64,000 bases of DNA from Candidatus Accumulibacter affinis. Lineage in GTDB: Bacteria > Pseudomonadota > Gammaproteobacteria > Burkholderiales > Rhodocyclaceae. Location of the stretch: assembly GCA_016713625.1 (NCBI GenBank), contig JADJOT010000003.1:116788-180787 (forward strand). The letters are read 5' to 3'. Of the stretch, positions 56,528 through 64,000 are shown piece after piece. Within the stretch, counting starts at the first letter, position 1. Each line of letters starts with the position of its first letter. A program made the translations under genes and the position numbers. A model generated the notes under the pieces. The model worked only from the letters and a program-made list of their open reading frames with translations. It was not told the DNA's origin and did not search any database.

Positions 56528-56923
56528 TGGACAGCGATGTCTTTTCGGTCGATTTGCCAATCACCTTCCAAGCGGCGGGGTGGGCGCAAGGTGATCGTAT
56601 TGCCGGATGGGACGCAGGGCAGCACGGCGCCGATGGCGACCATCGACAGCACGATGATCAAGGCGATTGCTCGGGCGTTTCGGTGGCAGAGGTTGCTGGA
56701 GAACGGAACCTACGGATGCCTGGAGGAGATCGCCAAGGCGGAAAAGATCGGGGCGTCGTTTGTGAGTCGTTTGATGCGGCTGGCGTTGCTGGCGCTGGAC
56801 ATCGTGGAAGCCATTCTTGCGGGCAAGCAGCCTGCGAACCTGACATTGAAGGATTTGATGGCGCCGTTTCCGGTGGAGTGGGAGGGGCAGAGGGTCCAAT
56901 TCGGGGTGAGTGGTGGGGAATGA
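56527..56923 (+). CDS. recombinase-associated small helix-turn-helix-like protein
   Basis: The product begins MDSDVFSVDLPITF and, after one shift, continues KRRGGRKVIVLPDG. Then come IKAIARAFRWQRLLENGTYG, CLEEIAKAEKIGASFVSRLM (a likely helix-turn-helix) and LALLALDIVEAILAGKQPAN. It ends in PFPVEWEGQRVQF. Such genes of about 130 codons regularly follow serine recombinases in proteobacterial islands. The function is unknown; DNA binding is inferred. A second, internally deleted copy lies at 59060-59211. Confidence 0.7.
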
Positions 56924-57020
56924 CATGTCCCCGAAGCCACCTCAAAAAAGGTGCAGCGCCCTACAGGCGTCGCTTACCGCTTACAATCGCGATCGGACAC
57001 CGCCACCCTCACGGCGGTCA

Positions 57021-57098
57021 GCCCAACAATGTCTGTGGCGAGACAGCAGCAGTTGGGCTCGCTCGTTCCCGGCGGCAGATAAACACCATTTGTTAGAC
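57021..57098. other. hairpin-rich, attC-like sequence before the NYN gene
   Basis: GCCCAAC (57021-57027) fits the R'' box RYYYAAC of integron attC sites and GTTAGAC (57092-57098) fits R' (GTTRRRY), 78 bp overall. The NYN gene starts 5 bp later. A nested hairpin GCCCAAC..TGTCT..AGACA..GTTGGGC (57021-57058) is also possible. No integron integrase or second attC is seen, so this may be only a local hairpin. Confidence 0.3.
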
Positions 57099-57103
57099 GC
57101 GCT

Positions 57104-57919
57104 ATGACCACATCGCCCGCATCATCAAGCCCGAGCGTCGGAGATGAACCGACCAAACGACTCGCAGTCCTGATTGACGCTGATAACGCGCAGGCCGCAG
57201 TGATAGAAGCCTTGCTCGAAGAGGTCGCCCGATTTGGTGAGGCGACAGTGCGTCGAATCTACGGTGACTTCACCTCTCCGGCCAGCGCTTCCTGGAAGAA
57301 ATTCCTGAACAAGCATTCGATCAAGCCTTTGCAACAGTTCGCGTATCAACTGGCAAGAATGCAACCGACAGCGCGATGATCATCGACGCGATGGATCTGC
57401 CAGCAACGCGTAGGTTTGACGGATTCTGCCTGGTGACCAGCGACAGTGACTTCACTGGACTTGCAGTCCGTCTCCGCGAAGAGGGCCTTCAGGTTTTTGG
57501 GTTTGGGGAGCAAAAACACCCGAACCGTTCCGTAACGCCTGCCACAAGTTCATCTTCACCGAGGTCCTTCGCACACCAGATGTTGCAACCATATCCGGAA
57601 AGCCAGCGGCCGGCGGTGCAATCGTGGCAGAGGCATCCCTAAGTCTGAGGTTGCGCCATCGCCCATCTCACGACCACCGTTTCGAGAAGTTTCTGATGGA
57701 GGTCTCGACAAATCCGTCGACGATGCTGGCTGGGCAAATCTTGGAACCTTCGGAAGTTACCTTCAGAAGATTCAGCCAGACTTTGATTCACGCATCTACG
57801 GCTGCAAGAAGCTCTCTGACCTAGTACGCGACAGGCCAGACCTCTTCGTAACGGAGGAACGACCGACACCCAGCAGCAACTACAAAGTCCTCTATGTTCG
57901 AGCGAACACGGGTGTTTAA
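57104..57919 (+). CDS. NYN-domain nuclease with C-terminal LOTUS/OST-HTH domain, frameshifted
   Basis: The first frame has LAVLIDADNAQAAVIEALLE and ATVRRIYGDFT. The second (57376) has MIIDAMDLPATRRFDGFCLV and TSDSDFTGLAVRLREEGLQV. Together these are the acidic motifs of PIN-like NYN ribonucleases (LabA/DUF88). Later frames give FRNACHKFIFTEVLR and finally GCKKLSDLVRDRPDLFVTEE, an OST-HTH/LOTUS RNA-binding end. At least three indels split about 271 codons. The likely role is RNA cleavage or RNA-triggered silencing; the target is unknown. It lies in the mobile island directly after an attC-like hairpin. Confidence 0.82.
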
Positions 57920-58043
57920 GTCAGATGGCCGACGCACCTCCGCCATCTGCGTTCAGTCTGGCCAACGACACAGCGTTAACAGCGAACGGTTTCACAAAGG
58001 CGCGCTTCGTTCGATCGCTCAACTGAGCGGGTAAGAGGTCGGC

Positions 58044-58355
58044 ATGACCCGTTCTGAACTCATCGCTCGCCTCGCCGCACACTCACAGTTCGCGCAACTC
58101 ACCGCCAAAGATGCTGAACTCTCGGTCAAGGCCATCCTGGACGCGTTGAGTGAAGCACTGGCGAAAGGCAACCGGATAGAAATTCGCGGGTTCGGCAGCT
58201 TCGCACTGAACTACAGGCCGCCGCGAAGCGGGCGCAATCCGAAGACAGGAGAGACCGTGCCGGTTCCCGCGAAAAGGGTGCCGCACTTCACGGCGGGGAA
58301 GGAACTACGAGAGAGGGTGGAGGACGGTCATGAGATGCAACAGGGTGCGAGCTGA
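58044..58355 (+). CDS. ihfB: integration host factor beta-subunit-like protein, copy 1
   Basis: This 103-residue DNA-bending protein has the IHF/HU fold: MTRSELIARLAAHSQFAQLT, SVKAILDALSEALAKGNRIE and the beta-arm GRNPKTGETVPVPAKRVPHF with the intercalating proline, ending GKELRERV. It would pair with an IHF alpha subunit. It is about 80% identical by eye to the copy at 59857. Chromosomal ihfB normally follows rpsA; here it is among mobile and defence genes, so this is probably a duplicate. Confidence 0.92.
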   Translation: MTRSELIARLAAHSQFAQLTAKDAELSVKAILDALSEALAKGNRIEIRGFGSFALNYRPPRSGRNPKTGETVPVPAKRVPHFTAGKELRERVEDGHEMQQGAS

Positions 58356-58502
58356 ACGCTGCTCCCTTCTTGGCGGCAAGAGGCAACTTCCTCCTCGGTT
58401 CCAAGCACCAATCACAGACACGATAGGCGTTCACGTAGCTTGGTTATCGGCGACCTGGTCTGCCAGAATGCTGCTCTCACATTTCCACGGATGGTCACGT
58501 CC

Positions 58503-58976
58503 ATGTCCCAGAGAATCCCCAAGGCCATGGCAGAGAAGTTCGCTGCCATCACGACACTGACCGACGCCTTCTGCCACGAGAAGCTCAACGAGGAATACCG
58601 TGAAATGATCCATCAGGTGGTCGGCGCCCTTGCCAGGAAACGGCCATCACCTCTGTTACGGGGCACGGAGAAGGTCTGGGCGGCGGCGGCTGTGCATGCG
58701 GTTGGGCGGATCAACTTCCTGGACGACCCTTCCCAGACGCCGCACTGTAAGCCCAGTGTCATCTACGGATATTTCGGGATTGCTGAAAGCACCGGGCAGA
58801 ACAAGTCCAAGGAAATCCGGGAAGCTCTCAAGATGGGCTCCTTCTCGCCTGACTGGACGTTGCCGAGTCGCCTCACGAAGAATCCGCTCGTTTGGATGCT
58901 GAATGTCAATGGTTTCATGGTGGACATCCGTCGCGCGCCGGTAGAAGTGCAGCGGATGGCCTTTGGACAAACCTGA
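58503..58976 (+). CDS. DUF6398 domain-containing protein
   Basis: Starting at MSQRIPKAMAEKFAAITTLT, this 157-residue protein has FCHEKLNEEYREMIHQVVGA, LARKRPSPLLRGTEKVWAAA and AESTGQNKSKEIREALKMG. That is a helical protein with a small helix-turn-helix-like end, matching my memory of DUF6398. The function is unknown. It lies between the two ihfB copies. The longer frame from 58440 is not favoured, because conserved sequence begins at 58503. Confidence 0.78.
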   Translation: MSQRIPKAMAEKFAAITTLTDAFCHEKLNEEYREMIHQVVGALARKRPSPLLRGTEKVWAAAAVHAVGRINFLDDPSQTPHCKPSVIYGYFGIAESTGQNKSKEIREALKMGSFSPDWTLPSRLTKNPLVWMLNVNGFMVDIRRAPVEVQRMAFGQT

Positions 58977-59059
58977 TTCCGTTCATTCCCGCCCAGCAGC
59001 CGGAACAGACAAAATGAGCCGAATGTTGGAAGCCGCAGGACCGAGCCATTGCTACCATG

Positions 59060-59211
59060 CGGACGTGCAAAGCGGGTCACGGGCGCGTGTCTCGTCAGTC
59101 GCCCTATCCGGCTGGCGTTGCTGGCACCTGACCTTGAAGGATTTGATGCTGCCCTTTCCGGTGGAGTGGGCGGGGCAGAGGGAGCGGTTTGGGGTTGGTG
59201 GGGTGGGGTGA
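59060..59211 (+). pseudogene. decayed second copy of the recombinase-associated small gene
   Basis: This stretch matches the 3' half of the gene at 56527-56923: CGGCTGGCGTTGCTGGC, then a gap of about 48 bases, then CTTGAAGGATTTGATG and CCGGTGGAGTGGG(C/A)GGGGCAGAGGG. The internal deletion removes the VEAILAGKQPAN codons and the upstream half is unrecognisable. It marks a second insertion or duplication event 2.3 kb from the first copy. Confidence 0.7.
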
Positions 59212-59376
59212 GGCAAGGCGTTGTTCCGCTGATCGTTGTCGCTTACAATACACCCTGTGGCCGCCCTCCTCCCGAGCTTCAGGCCAGCGGGCTCTATCTG
59301 CGCCGACTACAGCCTGCGGTTGAGGAAGGTATTGTCGGCGCGGCAAGTGAATGCCCTGTCAGTTCAGAGACGTAGA

Positions 59377-59697
59377 ATGGCAGCACTCGACTTGGACCGA
59401 AGCGGAAAGAAGATAGCGAGACGCGTGTTCAACGCAGCCCTCCAACGCGAACTGGTACAGGTCATGGCGGAGTTCAAGAGGCGGGCGGCTGACGCCAGTG
59501 ACCCAGACGACATGTGGTCAGTGCAGGAATACCTGGCGGACGCCCGACGTCAGATCGACACGAAGTACGACTTTCGTTACTCGCAATTGCTTATCGTCTT
59601 CGGAAGGCTCCTGCGAGAGAACCGTATTGAAGAGGGCGATCTCACTGGTCTTTCGGACGAAAAGCTCAGGTATGTGCGGAGCGTCGCCTCTCTCTGA
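59377..59697 (+). CDS. hypothetical protein, helical
   Basis: The 106-residue product starts MAALDLDRSGKKIARRVFNA and is almost entirely helical and charged (LQRELVQVMAEFKRRAADAS, DARRQIDTKYDFRYSQLLIV). No family is recognised. The ATG at 59377 follows a short gap after the decayed recombinase-associated copy. It precedes the second ihfB by 159 bp. The frame is open and codon use looks normal, so it is probably expressed. Confidence 0.65.
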   Translation: MAALDLDRSGKKIARRVFNAALQRELVQVMAEFKRRAADASDPDDMWSVQEYLADARRQIDTKYDFRYSQLLIVFGRLLRENRIEEGDLTGLSDEKLRYVRSVASL

Positions 59698-59856
59698 CCA
59701 AAGGGCAAAGAGAAATCTCTTCTCCAGCGAACGGCAACCGAATTGGCACGGGGAGGTTGGCCTGCGACCACACCACCCACCGTGCTGGTGCTCAGCAGAC
59801 CGTTCAACGAGAGGTTGCTGGTCGTTTGACCCCGGAAGACCACGTAGAATGTCGGC

Positions 59857-60351
59857 ATGACCCGTTCCGAACTCAGCATTCGCCTCGCCGCATACCCACA
59901 CTTCGCCCAACTCACCGCCAAAGACGCTGAACTATCGGTCAAGGCCATCCTGGAAGGGATAAGCGAGGCGCTGGCTCGGGGAGATCGGATAGAAATCCGC
60001 GGTATCGGGAGCTTCGCGCTGAACTACAGACCGCCGCGAAACGGGCGCAATCCAAAGACAGGTGAGACAGTACCGGTGCCAGCGAAAAAGGTACCTCACT
60101 TCACGGCGGGCAAGGAACTACCTGTCAGGTTGAATCACCACCCCGAGAAAGCTGCTCCTTCACCGCTTGGGGATCAAGGACCAAAGAGCAGCTTTCCCCA
60201 GTCCGCATCCTCAACCTTGCCATATTTCGCATCAAACGGATTGCGGGTAGCCGCCGCCCGATCAATGAGCTGGTGGGCTTCCTGTTCCTCGTCCAGCGCA
60301 ATCTTGACCCAGACATCTTCCAAGGTGTCAGGTATCTGGCCAAATAGCTGA
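59857..60351 (+). CDS. ihfB: integration host factor beta-subunit-like protein, copy 2, with altered C-terminus
   Basis: Residues 1-88 (MTRSELSIRLAAYPHFAQLT, GRNPKTGETVPVPAKKVPHF) are an IHF-beta fold nearly matching copy 1. After GKEL the sequence diverges (PVRLNHHPEKAAPSPLGDQG) and the frame runs about 75 codons further. That extension is antisense to the last 178 bases of the SNF2 helicase gene, so it is unlikely to be native. Either the true 3' end was lost when the helicase block arrived or a base error hides a stop. The DNA-binding arm is intact. Confidence 0.85.
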   Translation: MTRSELSIRLAAYPHFAQLTAKDAELSVKAILEGISEALARGDRIEIRGIGSFALNYRPPRNGRNPKTGETVPVPAKKVPHFTAGKELPVRLNHHPEKAAPSPLGDQGPKSSFPQSASSTLPYFASNGLRVAAARSMSWWASCSSSSAILTQTSSKVSGIWPNS

Positions 60352-62636
60352 TGGATGGATTCCAGCCGGTCGGCCAGCACCTGATGGACTCGGTCTTCCA
60401 CAGAGTCGCGGTAACGCAGATTGGCGATCCAGATTTCGCTACGGGCCTGGCCAATGCGCTGGATGCGGCCCTTCCGCTGCTCCAGGCGCGTCGGGTTCCA
60501 CGGCAGGTCGATATTGATGAGCGTCCCTAGTCGCTGCAAGTTCAAACCCTCGGAGGCCGCATCCGTTCCCAGCAGCAGCTTGAGTTCGCCGGCCCTGACA
60601 CGTGCCTTGAGTACTTCCCGCCCGCAGCGCTGGAACCTGCCTTCGCGCCAGACGCCTGATCGGTTACTTCCCGCGTAAAGCCCGATTTCCATGCCGGAAA
60701 ACTCGGCACGTCTTGCCAGTTCATCGCCGATCCAGCGCACCGTGTCGTAATACTGCGAGAACAGGATGCAACCCAGATCGAGCCAGCTACGGGAGACATT
60801 CGGATGAGTACCGCGAAGATAGCCGATCAGCGCTTCCAACTTTGGATCGTTACTGCCACCTTGTCTGAGCAAGTCGAGGCAGCGGCGTAGCGATGTCATT
60901 TCCGCATCGGTGAAGTTCTTGAAATCGCTGCTGCCCTGTGGCGGTCGGCCAACTTGAGCAGGCGTTTCCTCGTCGGCATCATCGTCATCCTCGTCATCAG
61001 GGTGTCGGGTTCTTCGCCGAGGAGCCTGCTCACGGTGCGGCGCCCCGCTTCCATCGAGCTGCCCATGCGTCGCAACAATAGCGTCTTGAAAACCCCCGCT
61101 CCTCTGATCCGTTGCTGGAGGAGCAGCGAAAACGCTTCCGCCTCCTGATACGCTTCGCGCAGGTAGCCGCCGAGAACGAGAGCGCCCTGGTCTTCTTCAC
61201 CAAACAGCTTCACTGTGACTTTCGGCAGGAGATAGGCGCCCGTGGCTGGATTGATCGTCGCTTCGAGGTAGGCACGGGTTCGGCGCACGATGCATCGCAG
61301 CAAGGGGTTGAAGTTGTCGCCGTAGTGGGGAAGCAGCCTGTTCTGGAGCTGGACGCGGCGGATCGCGAGCGACAGCTTCTCCAGACTTTCGGGGTTGAAT
61401 TGCCAGCGCGTGGCGCTGGCATCGAGGCTACGGCGAATGCGGTCGAATGCGGGATCTTCAAACCGGGACGGCAGCGGATCGCGAACGTATTGCCAGCCGT
61501 CACGCACATCACGCGTTGGCACTGCGGCATCGCCGGTGGCGATTGCCAGGCAATGACTCGGTCGAAACCACGGGCTGGTATGCGTCCAGCCGCCGAGCAC
61601 CCCGTCGTTGCCATGCGACAGGATGTGCAGCAAGTCCCAGGCTTCCACCGGATGCAATTGCACCGGGGTCGCGGTGGCCAGCAGCATGCTTTTCGTCCTT
61701 GGGCCGATCTGCCGCAGAAACGCCATCAACTTGTTCGGGGCTGCCCTTTCGTCGATTTCATCGGCGCCGGCGTCATCCGCGGCAGCTTTCGACGGCGAGC
61801 GCGGTGGGCTTCATCGACGATGACACAGGTGTAGCGTTGGTTCAGCAGTTGATTGATCGTTTCCGACAGACCGCGCACCACCAGGCCCTGCGAAACCAGA
61901 CCGATTCGGCGCGGACACTTGCCGAGCGACTTCACTCCGTCCGACGGGTATTCCAGATCGTTCTCGTCAACCCAGGCGCGGCCATCCCAGCGGGCAGAAG
62001 GCAGCAGGAGCAGTTCCATCAACTCATCCTGCCACTGCTGAAGAAGCGGCTTGGGGCAAGCACCAGGATCGGGCCGCCGTCGGGGTCGTCGAGCGCCATC
62101 AGGAGCGCGGCCACGGCAAGCTGAACGGTTTTCCCAAAAGACCTGATCGGCCAGAACCAGACGCGCCCCCAGCCGGTGCCGTTCCAGAGCCAAGTGGGCG
62201 AAATACTTCTGGTGCGGCCAGAGACCTTGTTCGCGACGATAGACCGGCGTTTCCACCGCAACCGCCGCCGCGACGGCGATCGGATCGGCGATAGCCTTCA
62301 TGTCCGCTGGTTCGATGACCTTCCGTGCAATGATGCGCTGTACGTCCTGCGCGATGAACGGGCAACAGGCAAGATCCACGGCGCGGGCATCGTTCCAAAG
62401 CGGATCGAACTCCTCCTGCACCCAGGCAATCGTTTCCGGGTCATCGTCTTCCCACAGCAACTCGTGGTTCAGCTTCCAGGCCGATGTACTTTCGTTGACG
62501 CTGCCCAGGAAAGCCGTCGCTCGAGCCGTCGGCACGCCGCACGACCCCGGCTTTTGCCGTGGATCAGGCCGAACGCCGAATCGGGCAGCACCCGCACTTC
62601 GATCGTTTTGCTGGTCAGCGCTGCGTCAATCCGCAT
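60174..62636 (-). CDS. PLD-like + SNF2 helicase (phage-defence type), frameshifted
   Basis: From MRIDAALTSKTIEVRVLPDS (62636) the N-terminus has LIHGKAGVVRRADG and FLGSVNESTSAWKLNHELLW, one HxK..GSxNxS half of a phospholipase D-like nuclease. The SNF2 core follows: GLWPHQKYFAHLALERHRLG, the Walker A region (now SFGKTVQLAVAALLMAL after a two-base loss near 62130), CVIVDEAHRA (DEAH) and SMLLATATPVQLHPVEAWDL. The C-terminal half has LLLGTDAASEGLNLQRLGTL and NPTRLEQRKGRIQRIGQ (motifs V and VI). Frame breaks near 61728 and 60898 split about 820 codons. Such PLD-helicases accompany DUF1156 methylases in anti-phage clusters. Confidence 0.85.
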
Positions 62637-62884
62637 CGCGCAGTTCCTCGCTGACTTCCTCCTCCGTGTATTGGAATAGGGCTGACCTTGTAGCGCGAGA
62701 GGGCATCAACGAAACCCGCCGGAGTCAGGCCGGCGATCCTCGGCAGCGCGGCCTTTGCGAAAGCCGGCCGAGTTCATACCACTTGACGGCGGCGGCGACG
62801 CGCATCTCCTCTGCAAACTCTTTGGGCGCTTGATGCAAGGTGGCGGAATGCCGATTCGGGCAGGTCAGGGGTTACTTGCGTCAT
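62626..62884 (-). CDS. UPF0175 family small protein, frameshifted
   Basis: With an AAAGGAG ribosome site, the ATG at 62884 gives MTQVTPDLPESAFRHL. Other frames add FAEEMRVAAAVKWYELGRLS, RIAGLTPAGFVDALSRYKVS and YTEEEVSEELRDAD with a stop at 62626. This is the UPF0175 pattern (helix-turn-helix-like, antitoxin-related) of about 86 residues. Its stop overlaps the helicase start codon, so it is translationally linked. Two or three indels are present. Confidence 0.72.
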
Positions 62885-62919
62885 TGGGTCTCCTTTGCGC
62901 AGGGCCGGGATGGGTCACA

Positions 62920-64000
62920 TCAGGCGTGGTCGTTACGCAGGCGTCCGGCGAGGATGCGGGCGGCTTCCGAGTCGGCGGTCCATTCATTCATTCCCCCGGC
63001 GTTGGCCAGGGCAGCAAGCCATTCGAGCAGCGCGATGAAGCCTTCGCGTTTGCCCCAGTAGCCCTGGCCAAAGGTATCACGCAGATACTGCCGGCCAGGC
63101 TCCGGGCTGTTGTCGGCGACAGCGGTTTCGCGGATGGCGAACATCAGGTGCCGCAGCGGTGAAACGGCAGAACGGGTGGAGCGCCGACACTCACGCGGCC
63201 ACGGCGTGCCGGCAGGGCCGCGTGATTCGGACTCCGCTCCCAGGACGGGTGCAAAGCAAGCTCGCCGCCAGACCGGCTGGGGTGAACAGGCGGGTGCCGT
63301 TGGCCTTGTCGCTCTTCAGGAGGGGGCGGATGTCGGTGACGCCGAAGCCACGCGCCAGCTCCTCATACATGCCCTTGCGGCGCTCGCCCCGGCTCTCGAT
63401 GTCCAGGGCGCGCAGGTAGTAGCGTCGACCAGAGAAAGGTTGCGCCAGTAGGCATCCAGCCCTCTCGGCACCAGCGTGTCACAGGCGATTTCCAGCGCCC
63501 GTTCGATCACGATCTGAAGTCACTCTTGACGTTCTTCGGCCGCACGGCGAAGACCTCGTGCTCGACGTCCCTTCCCATCGAGGTTGCCATATTGGGTGAG
63601 CACCCTGAGCGCAGCGGCGTAGGCAGCGAAGCTGGTAGTCGGCGTCGTTGGAGTTGGGCTCACGCCGTCCTCGTCGAGGCCTGCATCGACGCGAGCTGGC
63701 GCTTCACTTCGTCCTCGACCATCGGATAAACCTCGTCAGAAAACCGGGTTCGTTACTGGCGAGGCGCTTGCAGGACCAGGCAGACGGTGCCTTGCACGTA
63801 GTTGCCTTTCTTGATCCCGGCCGCTTCCGGTTTCGGTGCTGATCGTCAGGCCGCGGTGGACGCGAGACCGGCGGCCCACAGGGGATCATGCCGGTCGGCC
63901 GAGACCGCCGAGTTCCTGATGGGTGCGTTTCATGACCATCTGCAGCGGTTGTCCGGCATGCTTGGCGGGCGAGGGTGCGGTAAATCTCTGACCATCGAGC
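62920..64000 (-). CDS. DUF1156 DNA methyltransferase-like protein, C-terminal part, heavily frameshifted (runs off right edge)
   Basis: Minus-strand fragments read, in order, GIKKGNYVQGTVCLVLQ, YPMVEDEVKRQLASMQ, SNDADYQLAAYAAALRVLTQ, VIERALEIACDTLVPRGLDA, YWRNLSLVD, YEELARGFGVTDIRPLLKSD and finally MFAIRETAVADNSPEPGRQY, GYWGKREGFIALLEWLAALA with a stop at 62920. This matches the C-terminal half of DUF1156 adenine-methylase-like proteins found in defence islands. The catalytic N-terminal half lies beyond 64000. Six or more indels break the frame, the worst stretch in the window. It is upstream of and co-directional with the UPF0175 and helicase genes. Confidence 0.7.

Overview
The window looks like a chromosomal segment of a Betaproteobacterium, most likely a Rhodocyclales / Candidatus Accumulibacter-like organism. 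That taxonomic call is an inference from high GC, the gene order ntrY-DUF4390-rsmB / htpX / fmt-def-LysM-dprA-topB, DUF1840, UbiK, ZapD and TrpB2; I could run no search.

Layout. 1-17.2 kb is a conserved housekeeping core: sensor kinase ntrY (cut by the left edge), DUF4390, rsmB, a cation-diffusion facilitator, an S1/P1 nuclease, htpX, fmt-def, a divergent LysM-dprA-topB run, oxyR, an RsuA-type pseudouridine synthase, DUF1840 and thiC behind a TPP riboswitch. Two parS-like sites (5192 and 12681) suggest this part lies near the replication origin. Two copies of a 66-67 bp palindromic element sit at 12.8 and 17.3 kb. 17.6-19.6 kb holds a large DUF4157 (eCIS-core) metallopeptidase-like protein. 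19.9-39.1 kb is an AT-richer surface-polysaccharide cluster on the minus strand: ROK kinase, membrane sugar-nucleotide dehydratase, SDR, several GT2/GT4 glycosyltransferases including two very large multidomain ones, acyltransferase, DegT aminotransferase, methyltransferase, Wzm/Wzt ABC exporter, rmlC and rmlA. These fit stepwise building of a glycan that Wzt/Wzm export across the inner membrane.

39.5-43.5 kb has damaged accessory genes (tam, tauE/safE, a vapBC pair plus a ParD-like ORF, MAPEG, DUF4124). 43.7-55.8 kb returns to core functions: two tRNA-Lys genes, glnK-amtB behind a sigma-54/NtrC promoter, ubiK, yifB, transporters, a BamE-like lipoprotein, speD and the trpB2-SPOR-coaE-zapD run. 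55.9-64 kb is a mobile/defence-like island: remnants of a UvrD-type helicase and a serine recombinase, a recombinase-associated small gene (twice, one decayed), a NYN-LOTUS nuclease, two ihfB paralogues, a DUF6398 protein, a PLD-SNF2 helicase, a UPF0175 protein and the end of a DUF1156 DNA methyltransferase.

Caveat: at least 25 genes, including thiC, topB, amtB and yifB, are interrupted by apparent single-base indels, mostly in homopolymers. This reads as poor base accuracy more than mass gene decay, so many entries give the span of the reconstructed gene.
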